This document shows positions 26,622 to 34,380 of a stretch of 35,144 nt of DNA, piece after piece. The notes beneath the pieces are model-generated. The model did not search any database. It worked only from the letters and a program-made list of their open reading frames with translations, and was not told where the DNA came from. Within the stretch, counting starts at the first letter, position 1; every line of letters starts with the position of its first letter. The stretch is taken from positions 1 to 35,144 of the forward strand of contig NZ_JAPVQY010000071.1 in the NCBI RefSeq assembly GCF_027257875.1, written 5' to 3'. The stretch is from Burkholderia sp. IMCC1007. Its GTDB lineage: Bacteria > Pseudomonadota > Gammaproteobacteria > Burkholderiales > Burkholderiaceae. Both the position numbers and the translations under genes were made by a program.

Positions 26622-26638
26622 ACGTCGTTGCACGACGT
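26622..26638. repeat. Perfect short palindrome in the wcaJ-wza gap
   Basis: ACGTCGT (26622-26628), spacer TGC, ACGACGT (26632-26638): an exact inverted repeat. It lies in the 108 base gap before the wza start. No U-run follows on either strand, so termination is unlikely; it may be a protein site or an mRNA hairpin that adjusts expression of genes from wza on. Confidence 0.35.
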
Positions 26639-26688
26639 ACGTTGAAAATTTCGAAACCCTCTGAACGCGCGAACTCCGGGATATCAGC

Positions 26689-28068
26689 TCAGTAAGCATT
26701 CGCATTCACCAACCCCTTCGCCACCGTCGCCAACACGATCCGCATATCCAGCGCAAACGACCAGTTCCTCAGGTAATAGAGGTCATACTCGACGCGCTTC
26801 TGCATCTTCTCGAGCCGATCCGTTTCACCGCGATACCCGTTCACCTGGGCCCATCCGGTAATCCCCGGCTTGATCCGATAGCGATGGATGTACCCGTCGA
26901 CAACCTTCTGATAAAGCCGATCGTGCTCGATCGCATGCGGCCGCGGCCCGACCACCGACATCTCGCCGCGCAGTACGTTAAGAAACTGCGGCAACTCGTC
27001 GAGGCTGGTACGCCTGAGAAAGCGCCCGACGCGCGTGATGCGGGAGTCGCTCTTCGTCGCCTGCGTGACCACGCCGGCCTGTTCGACGTGCACGCGCATC
27101 GTGCGGAACTTCAGGATCTGGAACTTGCGCCCGTCGGCACCCTTGCGGTATTGCTTGAAGAACACGGGCCCACGTGACGACAACTTCACCGCGATCGCGA
27201 TCACCACCATCAACGGCATCAGCGCCACCAGCGCGATCGCGGCGAACAGGCGATCAAACACCTCCTTCTGCCACATCGCATGACGCGGCAGCGGGGACGC
27301 GACAAGATTGATCGCCGGCGCGCCGATGAGGTCGATCATCGCGCCGTCGAATAGCGCGACGCTGCGCACGTCGGGAATAAAGCGGATATTCACCAGATCG
27401 TCACCGAACGTATTGACGAACCGCAGGACGGTCGCCTCCTCGGACAAAGGCAGCGCGAGCCAGATTTCCTGGACACCGTTCTCCCGGACAAACTGCGCGA
27501 ACGCATCGAGCTCCGTGAATACCGGCACGCGATGCGAAGCGTTCGCGGTAATCGGGCGCAGGTCGAATACAGCTGCCGGCCGGAATCCGCTCGCAGGCGA
27601 CTCCTCGATGTTTCGAACCACCTGTTGGCAGTGCTGATCGTATCCGACCACCGCAACACTGCGAAGGTTGATGCCTGCATGTCGAACGCTGCGCAGAAAC
27701 AGATGCGTGCCGATTCGCGACGCGATCAGCGCGCCCCCGGTCATCGCGGTCCAGTACACGAACCACAGTCGGGAAATCACGTCCGAGCGATGGAGCGAGA
27801 ACATCAACACGATCCCGCACGCCTGAACGACGATCCACGCGAGCGAGATTGTCCCGCTCAGCCTCAGCATCGAACGTCCCCGCCATGATTCGTACACGCC
27901 GAACACCGGAAACAGCACCAGCGTGAACGCGATCGCGAACGTGACGAGCGCGCTGTCGAAGTGGCCTTCGGAAGCCGTCTGATAGCGAAATTGCGACGCG
28001 AGCAACGACCCGGCGACGATCAACGCGATATCCACGAGTCGAGCCATCAATCCTTGTAGACCGAACAT
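26689..28068 (-). CDS. wcaJ: Undecaprenyl-phosphate sugar-1-phosphate transferase (WcaJ type)
   Basis: 459 aa polyprenyl-phosphate hexose-1-phosphate transferase. Four or five N-terminal helices precede a CoA-binding-like domain, a further membrane segment (DRLFAAIALVALMPLMVVIAI) and the catalytic core: KFRTMRV, TRVGRFLRRTSLDELPQ, GEMSVVGPRPH and PGITGWAQVNGYRGET. It loads the first sugar, usually glucose-1-phosphate from UDP-glucose in this subgroup, onto undecaprenyl phosphate. The ATG at 28068 has an excellent GGGAGG site five bases upstream; the ATG at 28098 lacks one. The gene follows manC closely. Confidence 0.94.
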   Translation of the reverse strand: MFGLQGLMARLVDIALIVAGSLLASQFRYQTASEGHFDSALVTFAIAFTLVLFPVFGVYESWRGRSMLRLSGTISLAWIVVQACGIVLMFSLHRSDVISRLWFVYWTAMTGGALIASRIGTHLFLRSVRHAGINLRSVAVVGYDQHCQQVVRNIEESPASGFRPAAVFDLRPITANASHRVPVFTELDAFAQFVRENGVQEIWLALPLSEEATVLRFVNTFGDDLVNIRFIPDVRSVALFDGAMIDLIGAPAINLVASPLPRHAMWQKEVFDRLFAAIALVALMPLMVVIAIAVKLSSRGPVFFKQYRKGADGRKFQILKFRTMRVHVEQAGVVTQATKSDSRITRVGRFLRRTSLDELPQFLNVLRGEMSVVGPRPHAIEHDRLYQKVVDGYIHRYRIKPGITGWAQVNGYRGETDRLEKMQKRVEYDLYYLRNWSFALDMRIVLATVAKGLVNANAY

Positions 28069-28113
28069 TTCAACCTCCCGTCTGACGCCAACGATCACAG
28101 TCGAATCGGCACA

Positions 28114-29613
28114 TCACGCACGCCCGTATGTATCGTCGAACCGCACGATGTCGTCCTCGCCGAGATACGATCCCGATTGGACTTCGATCAGTTCGAGCGG
28201 CAGCTTTCCCGGGTTCTCGAGTCGATGCGTGACGCCGAGCGGAATGAAGGTGGACTGGTTTTCGCCGAGCATGAATTGCTCGTCGCCACGCGTCACGAGC
28301 GCGGTGCCACGCACGACGATCCAGTGTTCGGCGCGGTGGTGATGCAACTGGAGCGACAGGCGTCCGCCCGGATGCACGACGATGCGCTTGACCTGAAAGC
28401 GGTCGCCGTGATCGATCGAGTCGTAGTAGCCCCAGGGGCGTCGCACCTTCCGGTGCGCGTCGGCTTCCGGCGCCTGTTGCGCGCGAATCCGGTTCACGAG
28501 ACCCTTCACGTCCTGGACGCGCGAGCGGTCCGCGACCAGCACCGCATCGGCAGTTTCGACGACCACGGCGTTGGTCATGCCCACACACGCGACGAGTCGA
28601 CCTTCCGAATGCACGAAGCTCGACGTGGCACCCTCGAACACGACCTTGCCGCGCCCGACGTTGCCGTCTGCATCCTTGTCGAGTGCTTCCCAGACCGCAT
28701 CCCACGAGCCCAGATCGGACCAGCCTGCATCAAGCGGCACAACCACGCCATCCACCAGGCTCGCGTCGGACACGAGGCGCTCCATCACCGCGTAGTCGAT
28801 CGAATCCGACGGCGACTTAAGAAAGGCATCGTCATGCGGCCGGAAGAACGGACCATCGCTCTTGCCGTGCTCATATGCGGTGACGCAGGCGGCGTACATA
28901 TCGGGCTGGAGCGTGCGCAACGTGTCGAGCCAGACGCTCGCGCGCACGATGAAAATGCCGCTGTTCCACCAGTACGAGCCCGACTGCACATACTGGGTGG
29001 CGAGTTCGGCAGCCGGCTTCTCGACGAATCGTTCGATACGATGCGCGCCCGAGCCGAGCACCTCGCCGAGGCGGATATAACCGAAGCCGGTGTCAGGCCG
29101 CGTCGGCGGCACGCCGAGCGTCGCGATCGCGCCGCGCCGCGCGTGGTCCACCGCCAGTGCGATCGCGCGGTGAAACGCGGCAGTATCGGCAATGGCGTGA
29201 TCAGCCGGCATCGCGACAAGGATCGCGTCCTTCCCGCCCGCATTGGCAGCAGCTGCCGCCAGCGTCAATGCGGGGGCAGTATCGCGTCGCGCCGGCTCGA
29301 CGATGATGGTGGCGTCGGTCGCGCTGGAACGAAGCTGCTCCGCCGTGACGAAACGATGCTCGTCGCCGCACACCACGATGGGTCGCGATACGTCGCTCTC
29401 GTCGATCGCGAACCCTGCCATGCGCTGGACAGTTGCCTGCAGGAGGGAATCGGCACCGAGTACGCCGATCAACTGCTTCGGATACTGCTCGCGCGACATG
29501 GGCCACAAGCGCGAGCCCGATCCGCCCGCGAGAACGACCGGCGCGACGCTCACCTTCACGTCGACTGCGTTCGGTGCCGTTTCTCCGCGCTCTGTCTCGA
29601 TGGATGCCGACAT
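28114..29613 (-). CDS. manC: Bifunctional mannose-1-phosphate guanylyltransferase / mannose-6-phosphate isomerase
   Basis: 499 aa type II PMI-GMP enzyme. The nucleotidyltransferase signature GGSGSRLWPMSREQYPKQ starts at residue 30, FVEKP near 197 marks the sugar site, and the C-terminal cupin has RPWG at 392 and the metal-binding QLHHHRAEHW at 422-431. It makes GDP-mannose from fructose-6-phosphate-derived mannose-6-phosphate together with a phosphomannomutase, which is not in this window. AGGAG eight bases before the ATG at 29613 supports this start. It is the first gene of the long EPS operon, 110 bases after the regulator gene on the same strand, which may or may not be co-transcribed. Confidence 0.96.
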   Translation of the reverse strand: MSASIETERGETAPNAVDVKVSVAPVVLAGGSGSRLWPMSREQYPKQLIGVLGADSLLQATVQRMAGFAIDESDVSRPIVVCGDEHRFVTAEQLRSSATDATIIVEPARRDTAPALTLAAAAANAGGKDAILVAMPADHAIADTAAFHRAIALAVDHARRGAIATLGVPPTRPDTGFGYIRLGEVLGSGAHRIERFVEKPAAELATQYVQSGSYWWNSGIFIVRASVWLDTLRTLQPDMYAACVTAYEHGKSDGPFFRPHDDAFLKSPSDSIDYAVMERLVSDASLVDGVVVPLDAGWSDLGSWDAVWEALDKDADGNVGRGKVVFEGATSSFVHSEGRLVACVGMTNAVVVETADAVLVADRSRVQDVKGLVNRIRAQQAPEADAHRKVRRPWGYYDSIDHGDRFQVKRIVVHPGGRLSLQLHHHRAEHWIVVRGTALVTRGDEQFMLGENQSTFIPLGVTHRLENPGKLPLELIEVQSGSYLGEDDIVRFDDTYGRA

Positions 29614-29723
29614 GATCTGCACTCCTATTCTCTCAGGCAATGATTGCGATTCGAAAATCGTCGAGAATGCGCGCCGTCCCTTCTCCGAAGCGCATCCTGC
29701 CGTTCCTACAACCCTCGTTCCGT

Positions 29724-30680
29724 CTAGCTCGAGCGTGCGCGGAACCGGTATTCCGAGGGTGTCACGTCGAGGTGTCGCCGAAATATCTTGGCCAGGCGAT
29801 CACCATTCCCCCATCCGCATTGCCGCGCGATCGTGCCGATCGGCAAATCGGTTTCCGCCAATAGCTGCACCGTGCGCTCAAGGCGAACCTGCAGCAGGAA
29901 TTCGGATGGCGTCATGCCGATTTCCTGCTTGAAATGCCGCAGGAAGTTCCGCTCGCTCATTGCCGCAACGCGCACTGCATCGCTGACGGATATGGCTCGC
30001 CCGCAGTTCTCCCGCAACCAGCTCGCCGTCGACCGGACCCGATCGACAGGTGTGCCATTGCGCACATCGCCATCCTGCTCGGGCGGATTGAATGCGTCGT
30101 TCAGCGCGAGCCGCGCCACAATTCCACGCACCGCATCGCCGCCCAGGTCGCGTTCGATGAGCGCCAATGCGGCTCTTGCCGGCTCATAGCCGTCACAAGC
30201 AACGTGCATTGCATCCATCGCATCGGTCACATGCAAACCCATCTGTGCGGCAGCGACCAACATCCTGCCTTCGCCGATCGTCTCGACCATGCCCGCCTTC
30301 GGCAGCACGATCCGCAACCAGTCAATCACCCGCGCGTCGCGTGCAGCGCGCCGCGCACCTTCTCCGCCTGCAACGAATAACGCATCGAACGCACGCGCCG
30401 AGCCTGCATCACAGGCAAATGTCCGCACGTTGATGGCCGACGACCACACAATGTTTCCGCCTTTCGACGAATAGAACCGAATGTCGTACAGCGGATACCC
30501 GGACGCGCGCGGTGCGTAGATCTCGTTGGCTACCTCGAACACCTCGAATACCGCGCCCGCCGCAAACAACGAGAACCCTTCGAAAACGACAACGCCGATA
30601 TCCCGATTCCTGCGTGACCGCTTCCCTCCAACCTCTGCTACCGCCTCATCTCCCGAATGATCGACACTCGTGTGCGCCAT
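29724..30680 (-). CDS. GlxA-like AraC-family regulator with GATase1 domain
   Basis: 318 aa from ATG 30680. The N-terminal half is a DJ-1/PfpI-like (GATase1) domain: IGVVVFEGFSLFAAGAVFEVFEVAN, then ALFVAGGEGARRAARD. The usual nucleophile Cys seems replaced (VETIGEGRMLVA), so it is probably a sensing rather than catalytic fold. The C-terminal AraC HTH has SDAVRVAAMSERNFLRHF, EIGMTPSEFLLQVRLER and RQCGWGNGDRLAKIF. It lies directly upstream of and on the same strand as manC, making it a candidate activator of the EPS operon. It is a paralogue of the regulator at 32962-34011. Confidence 0.88.
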   Translation of the reverse strand: MAHTSVDHSGDEAVAEVGGKRSRRNRDIGVVVFEGFSLFAAGAVFEVFEVANEIYAPRASGYPLYDIRFYSSKGGNIVWSSAINVRTFACDAGSARAFDALFVAGGEGARRAARDARVIDWLRIVLPKAGMVETIGEGRMLVAAAQMGLHVTDAMDAMHVACDGYEPARAALALIERDLGGDAVRGIVARLALNDAFNPPEQDGDVRNGTPVDRVRSTASWLRENCGRAISVSDAVRVAAMSERNFLRHFKQEIGMTPSEFLLQVRLERTVQLLAETDLPIGTIARQCGWGNGDRLAKIFRRHLDVTPSEYRFRARSS

Positions 30681-30742
30681 AGCGTGCCTTGGACATTCAG
30701 TCCATTCAACTTGTCGTTCCTGATCGACGTTTTGTACTCCGT

Positions 30743-30756
30743 TGCAACGCATCATA
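30743..30756 (-). promoter_or_regulatory. Promoter-like motif shared with the second AraC gene
   Basis: On the minus strand TATGATGCGTTGCA lies 63 bases before the start codon at 30680. The second AraC gene has TATGATGCGCTGCA (13 of 14 identical) 34 bases before its start. TATGAT is a good -10, and the shared flank suggests a common promoter or operator. Confidence 0.4.
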
Positions 30757-31198
30757 CCGATGGCGCCGAATGGCGTTTAAACGCTGGCCGATTCGAACAG
30801 ACACTCGTCGGATTAGTCTGCGGGATTTCCCTGATCGGCCAAATGTTGGCGGTTTCTGACTATGCGGCCGCAGCGAAACGAAGTGACGAAGAGCCTTCAA
30901 AAACAGCCAGGCTCGGATGACAAGAGGGTGATTGGAGACCGCGGCGATTCGGTGATCGCGGCATCGTGGTGTGCCCCGCGGGTGGCTCGACATTCGGTAA
31001 GATATGCTGCGGCTTCGCGCATTAATCACGATATCGCGCGAGGTGGCGCGACGCGATCTTGCGCCGGTGGGATTGACTTGAAGGAGTCGATTCGCCGCTG
31101 CAAGATTCGACAGCACGGCGGCGCTGCGCGATCGGCGTCGTTGACAATCAGCCTTCATCGATGCGTCATATTCGGCCAAGGCTGCCGCAGGAACCCGA
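30757..31198. other. Non-coding or degenerate stretch
   Basis: About 440 bases with no convincing gene. Open frames on both strands are Arg/Ser-rich and lack ribosome sites, and no tRNA, repeat or clear terminator is visible. Confidence 0.4.
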
Positions 31199-31345
31199 CT
31201 AGCCGGTACCCGCCATCCCGACGCCGCCGAAACGCGCCGACGATGTCGCGATGCAATCCGCTTCCTTGAGCTGCGCACACTTGTCGAGTTCCGGCTGACT
31301 GGCACGCTCGTCAGCCCCGTGGTGACGTACATCCGAAGGGGACGT
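31199..31345 (-). pseudogene. Possible 3' remnant of a small secreted-protein gene
   Basis: Directly after the TAG stop of the 85 aa gene, the same frame runs on for about 48 codons with typical high-GC third positions and protein-like content (DERASQPELDKCAQLKEADC, then IATSSARFGGVGMAGTG) before a TAG. No ATG, GTG or TTG precedes it in this frame, so it cannot start on its own. It resembles the C-terminal end of small Ala/Cys-containing exported proteins common in this group. A chance open frame is possible. Confidence 0.25.
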
Positions 31346-31603
31346 CTACGACATCACCGCACTGGCAATGAGCGACGCGACAGCCGCGGGCAACGCGAAC
31401 AAGGCCAACAGCGCCATTCTTTTCAAGATCCGTGCTCGCGCCACCTCACGCGAGCCGCGGGCGCGACGCGACTCAAATTCGAGCAGCAGTAGTGCCTGGC
31501 CATGTCGCGCGCCCGCCCAAAGACCCGACGCCGTGCTGAATGCCAGATAGACGAGGATCCACACGAAACAGATCCTCGAGAAGATCAGAAGAGCGACGTT
31601 CAT
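31346..31603 (-). CDS. Small two-helix membrane protein, unknown function
   Basis: 85 aa, not recognised. Residues 3-28 (VALLIFSRICFVWILVYLAF and on) and 62-83 (MALLALFALPAAVASLIASA) form two membrane helices, separated by a basic cytoplasmic-type loop with several Arg. GGAG lies about 10 bases upstream of the ATG. The clear hydrophobic pattern and ribosome site make it more credible than surrounding frames. It stands alone between the two AraC genes. Nothing in its sequence points to a specific role. Confidence 0.45.
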   Translation of the reverse strand: MNVALLIFSRICFVWILVYLAFSTASGLWAGARHGQALLLLEFESRRARGSREVARARILKRMALLALFALPAAVASLIASAVMS

Positions 31604-32002
31604 ATCGGCGATGCTCCGCAGTCGACAAGGTCTCGCGCATCAGACGGATCGCGAATCGATGACGCTAGCGTATTGCAATGCAGCATTCCGGACATGACAA
31701 TCATTCCGCTGATTCCGCCATTCGCTTGATGCGTGCTTCGCAGCGGAAGCCTCGGGTCGCCAAGCGGGACGCGGAAGGAACCCACGCCCACGACGTCGGG
31801 CCGATTTAGCGTCCCATGCCCGTAGTGAAGCGAGACGCGCCCGAACGTCCGAATTCAGCGTCACGTCCGGCCCGACGACGACGCTTCTTGCAATACCCTT
31901 CGCATTACTGATTTTTTTATTGCGAGCGGTACGTATCTTCCTGCGACACGATTCGAACGACGGCGGCATACATTCGACGCACGTACGACTCGACCCGCGA
32001 TG

Positions 32003-32037
32003 AATAAAAAGACCTGCGCACCAGACGGCGCGCAGGT
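32003..32037 (-). terminator. Intrinsic terminator
   Basis: Minus strand: perfect 8 bp stem ACCTGCGC/GCGCAGGT (32037-32030 with 32019-32012, 10 base loop) followed at once by CTTTTTATT. Stem, loop and T-run all fit a rho-independent terminator for leftward transcription. Confidence 0.65.
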
Positions 32038-32100
32038 AAAAGTTCCGAGGAGAGTTCCGGGGTGAACACGCCTCCTCGAAAGGCCTGACCGAAGACTAAC
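32003..32100 (-). ncRNA. Candidate structured small RNA (two hairpins and terminator)
   Basis: On the minus strand a hairpin with arms CGAGGAG/CTCCTCG (32078-32072 and 32052-32046, 19 base loop) is followed by AACTTTT and a second hairpin, then a U-rich tail. No protein gene on this strand leads into it, since the nearest upstream gene, gmm, points the other way, so an independent transcript is likely if it is expressed. The 5' end is not defined; a weak TACATT near 32160 could be a -10. AGTTCCG is repeated at 32041 and 32053. Confidence 0.35.
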
Positions 32101-32414
32101 GTCGAATCGACTGCTTCTGAACGAGATGGCGGCTCCGACCACGATCATGGCCGAATGAAAATGTATCGACGCATGCCCGCGCGTTTCCCGGCACGCATTG
32201 CGCCGTCACGCGCGATCCGCTTCGGGCAATTGGCGGATTGCTTCGGTGTTTTGGCCGACACGTGCAATCACGGCCAGCCATGATGAAATGCATGCAGACG
32301 GACACGCCGTCGCGCATCGACAAAGCCGGCACGTCACCGCGCTACGCGAGTCGCACGCGAATGTAGAAACAGTGTGCCGGTGCACTTCGACAGACTTCCA
32401 GGAGCCCATCCGCC

Positions 32415-32873
32415 ATGCTTCCGCTGGACACCTTCTTGCGTGTCATCGACGCCACCCCACTGGTTGCGATCGACCTGATCGTCGCGAACGGCGACGGCGC
32501 ATATTTGCTCGGCCATCGCGTCAATCGTCCTGCACAAGGTTTCTGGTTCGTGCCAGGTGGCCGGATTCGCAAGAACGAACGCCTCGACGAGGCATTCCAG
32601 CGTATCGCGCGCGACGAACTCGGATGCAGCGACCTGGAACGGGCTGATGCCCGACTTATCGGCATCTATGACCACCTCTACGAGGACAACTTTGGCGGCG
32701 AGCCTGGCATCTCGACACACTACGTCGTGATGGGATACAAGCTCCACGGCAAGTTCGACCTCGTGTCACTGCCGAATGCTCAGCACACCGCATATCGATG
32801 GGCGACTGCCGACGAGATCGTCGCCGATCAAATGGTTCATCCGAACACGCAAACCTATTTCGTCGCACCGTGA
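32415..32873 (+). CDS. gmm: GDP-mannose mannosyl hydrolase (Nudix family)
   Basis: 152 aa, similar along its length to E. coli WcaH/Gmm. It has STPLVS-like ATPLVAIDLIV, then GHRVNRPAQGFWFVPGGR, the modified Nudix box GGRIRKNERLDEAFQRIARDELG split over residues 54-76, GIYDHLYEDNF and STHYVVMGYK. Gmm hydrolyses GDP-mannose or GDP-glucose to GDP plus sugar, with inversion, and lacks the last Nudix-box Glu found in other members. It can moderate GDP-mannose flow into fucose and the EPS. AGGAG lies 11 bases upstream. It stands alone, convergent with the second AraC gene. Confidence 0.93.
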   Translation: MLPLDTFLRVIDATPLVAIDLIVANGDGAYLLGHRVNRPAQGFWFVPGGRIRKNERLDEAFQRIARDELGCSDLERADARLIGIYDHLYEDNFGGEPGISTHYVVMGYKLHGKFDLVSLPNAQHTAYRWATADEIVADQMVHPNTQTYFVAP

Positions 32874-32911
32874 AGTCGGACATGCGTCGCCACGGCCGGA
32901 CGCAAATGAAT

Positions 32912-32932
32912 CGGCCGAGCGAGCGTCGGCCG
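32912..32932. terminator. Possible bidirectional terminator hairpin
   Basis: CGGCCGA (32912-32918) and TCGGCCG (32926-32932) form a perfect GC-rich stem with a 7 base loop, between the convergent gmm and AraC stops. The flanking T content is weak, so termination efficiency is doubtful. Confidence 0.4.
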
Positions 32933-32961
32933 TTACAGCGGTTTCAGACGCGACAGCACGC

Positions 32962-34011
32962 TCAGCGACGCGAGCTGCCGTTGCGCCATTCGATGGCGTC
33001 CGTCGACGCGAACATTTTGTCGCGAGCAGCCGCGCGATACTCGGTCGGCGACATCGACAGATGCTGGCGGAACAGCTTGGCCAGCCGATCCCCACTGCCG
33101 AGACCGACGCGCCGCGCGACCTTGTCCGCAGGCAAATCCGTCTCGACGAGCATGGTGCACGCCTTCTCGAGCCGTACCCGCAGCACGAACTCGGTTGGCG
33201 TCACGCCAATTTCGTTCTTGAAGCGCCGCAGGAAATTCCGCTCGCTCATTGCAGCAGCCTGTGCCGCATTGGCGATCGAGATGCGATTCGCACTGTTCGC
33301 CCGAAGGTGATGAGCGGCCGCGCGAATCAATTCGCTGGCTCGCGCCTCCTGCGCGCCGAACAGGACACTCGCAAATTTCCGGTTCGTCCCCGGCATCATG
33401 CATGCGACGATCTCTTGCGCGATTTCGTAGCCTGCATCACGCACGACGATCGACAACGCGGCCGCGAACATGCCTTCGTCGTCATCGTCGGACGACTCCG
33501 ATTCGGCCGTACTGCAAGCGGCCAGCGTCGCTTGCATCGCGTGCGGGATGCCCTCCGGAAACTTCTGGTTCAGGCGAATCGCCGTCAGCATTCCCGCGCC
33601 GCCGCTATCGCCCTTGACCACGCGCGCGCGCTGATGGGCATGCTGCAGCCAGCCGATGAACGGATCGTCGAGGCCGCTTGCTCGCCCCTGGCCACCGAGC
33701 ACGAACATCGCCTGCACATTGTTTGCATCGAGCGGACGAGGCGCGTCCGTCCAGATCTGGACGCCCGACGACGAACGAACAGCGCCGCCATGGCTGGAGT
33801 GGAGCCTGAGTTCGTAGCGGTCGGCAAATGGCGTATTCACACGCTCAAGCTGATTGGCGAGTTCGAATACTGCAGCCAGCCTGCCCATTTGCATAATCGA
33901 AAATCCGTCGAGCAACAGGATGATTATGCTGTCGCGTCGACGATCGATATTTCTTCCCCGATCGCCACCCACTCTTAACCCCGTTGTCGTTACATTCGGC
34001 ACTGTTAGCAT
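32962..34011 (-). CDS. GlxA-like AraC-family regulator with GATase1 domain (paralogue)
   Basis: 349 aa. GATase1-like N-terminal domain (IIILLLDGFSIMQMGRLAAVFELANQ, split; AMFVLGGQGRASGLDD) and a C-terminal AraC HTH (IANAAQAAAMSERNFLRRF, EIGVTPTEFVLRVRLEKAC, GLGSGDRLAKLFRQHL). The HTH half is closely similar to that of the regulator at 29724-30680, while the sensing halves differ and this one carries an acidic insert (ESSDDDDEG). GGGG before the ATG at 34011 supports the start. The pair may answer different signals at related sites. Target genes cannot be read from sequence. Confidence 0.88.
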   Translation of the reverse strand: MLTVPNVTTTGLRVGGDRGRNIDRRRDSIIILLLDGFSIMQMGRLAAVFELANQLERVNTPFADRYELRLHSSHGGAVRSSSGVQIWTDAPRPLDANNVQAMFVLGGQGRASGLDDPFIGWLQHAHQRARVVKGDSGGAGMLTAIRLNQKFPEGIPHAMQATLAACSTAESESSDDDDEGMFAAALSIVVRDAGYEIAQEIVACMMPGTNRKFASVLFGAQEARASELIRAAAHHLRANSANRISIANAAQAAAMSERNFLRRFKNEIGVTPTEFVLRVRLEKACTMLVETDLPADKVARRVGLGSGDRLAKLFRQHLSMSPTEYRAAARDKMFASTDAIEWRNGSSRR

Positions 34012-34044
34012 CGCCCCGGCCCCTTAACAATTTTTTGCATTTTC

Positions 34045-34058
34045 TGCAGCGCATCATA
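34045..34058 (-). promoter_or_regulatory. Copy of the motif found before the first AraC gene
   Basis: Minus strand TATGATGCGCTGCA, 34 bases before the start codon; with its flank CGCATATGATGCG it is an imperfect palindrome. See the copy at 30743-30756. Confidence 0.4.
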
Positions 34059-34200
34059 TGCGGCTAAATCTGCGGCCGTTCGGTCAGTGTCCGATCTCAC
34101 CTCATTGTTGACGGAATCAGTCAAGGCAGTGATACGGCACCAATTATTTGTTAAGAATCATTGAATAAGTGTCTCGAACGCGATACAACATCGGCCTCGT

Positions 34201-34214
34201 TTGATCTAGATCAA
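34201..34214. promoter_or_regulatory. Perfect FNR-type box
   Basis: TTGATCTAGATCAA, an exact match to the FNR/ANR consensus TTGAT-N4-ATCAA and a complete 14 base palindrome. It lies 190 bases upstream of the AraC gene at 34011 and ahead of the IS30 element. A clear -10 at class I or II distance on the plus strand is not evident. Confidence 0.5.
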
Positions 34215-34247
34215 TGCAGCAATATTTTTGTAACACTGTCCGTCTCC

Positions 34248-34380
34248 CTGCATCAGTTGAAATATGTGTACCTTGCGGTGCACAAGAACGTCGCTCTATT
34301 GCTGCCAGCCTCCGTAGGCTTCGAGTTCAACAGGGAGTGGCTGCACTCGTGGCATCGCATGCTGTGGTAATCGAAGCGCG
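34248..34380 (+). pseudogene. Possible decayed LysR-type regulator N-terminus
   Basis: From 34248 one frame reads LHQLKYVYLAVHKN, then the next frame continues RRSIAASLRRLRVQQ if one base is restored near 34290. Joined, this resembles the start of a LysR-type HTH (L-x-Q-L-x-Y-x-x-x-V, S-x-x-x-A-A-x-x-L-x-V-x-Q). Further on the similarity ends. The region 34012-34560 is visibly AT-richer than its surroundings. This is a weak call. Confidence 0.2.

Larger units (their letters stand above)
31604..32414. other. 811 base gene-poor interval before gmm
   Basis: No convincing protein gene. It holds the candidate RNA and terminator at 32003-32100 and a run of seven T near 31911. AGGAG 11 bases before the gmm start lies at its right end. 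Open frames on both strands lack protein-like composition. Confidence 0.45.

Noticed and set aside
30706..31332. 208 codon minus-strand frame before the first AraC gene
   Set aside because: Arg/Ser-rich, no ribosome site or domain, and it overlaps the AraC start; the better coding signal in part of it is in another frame.
31640..32148. Minus-strand frames of about 95-109 codons between the small membrane gene and gmm
   Set aside because: No start context, no hydrophobic or domain pattern, and they overlap the hairpin/terminator structures.
34161..34370. 69 codon plus-strand frame as an intact gene
   Set aside because: No ribosome site, and only its middle resembles a protein family; listed as a possible remnant instead.
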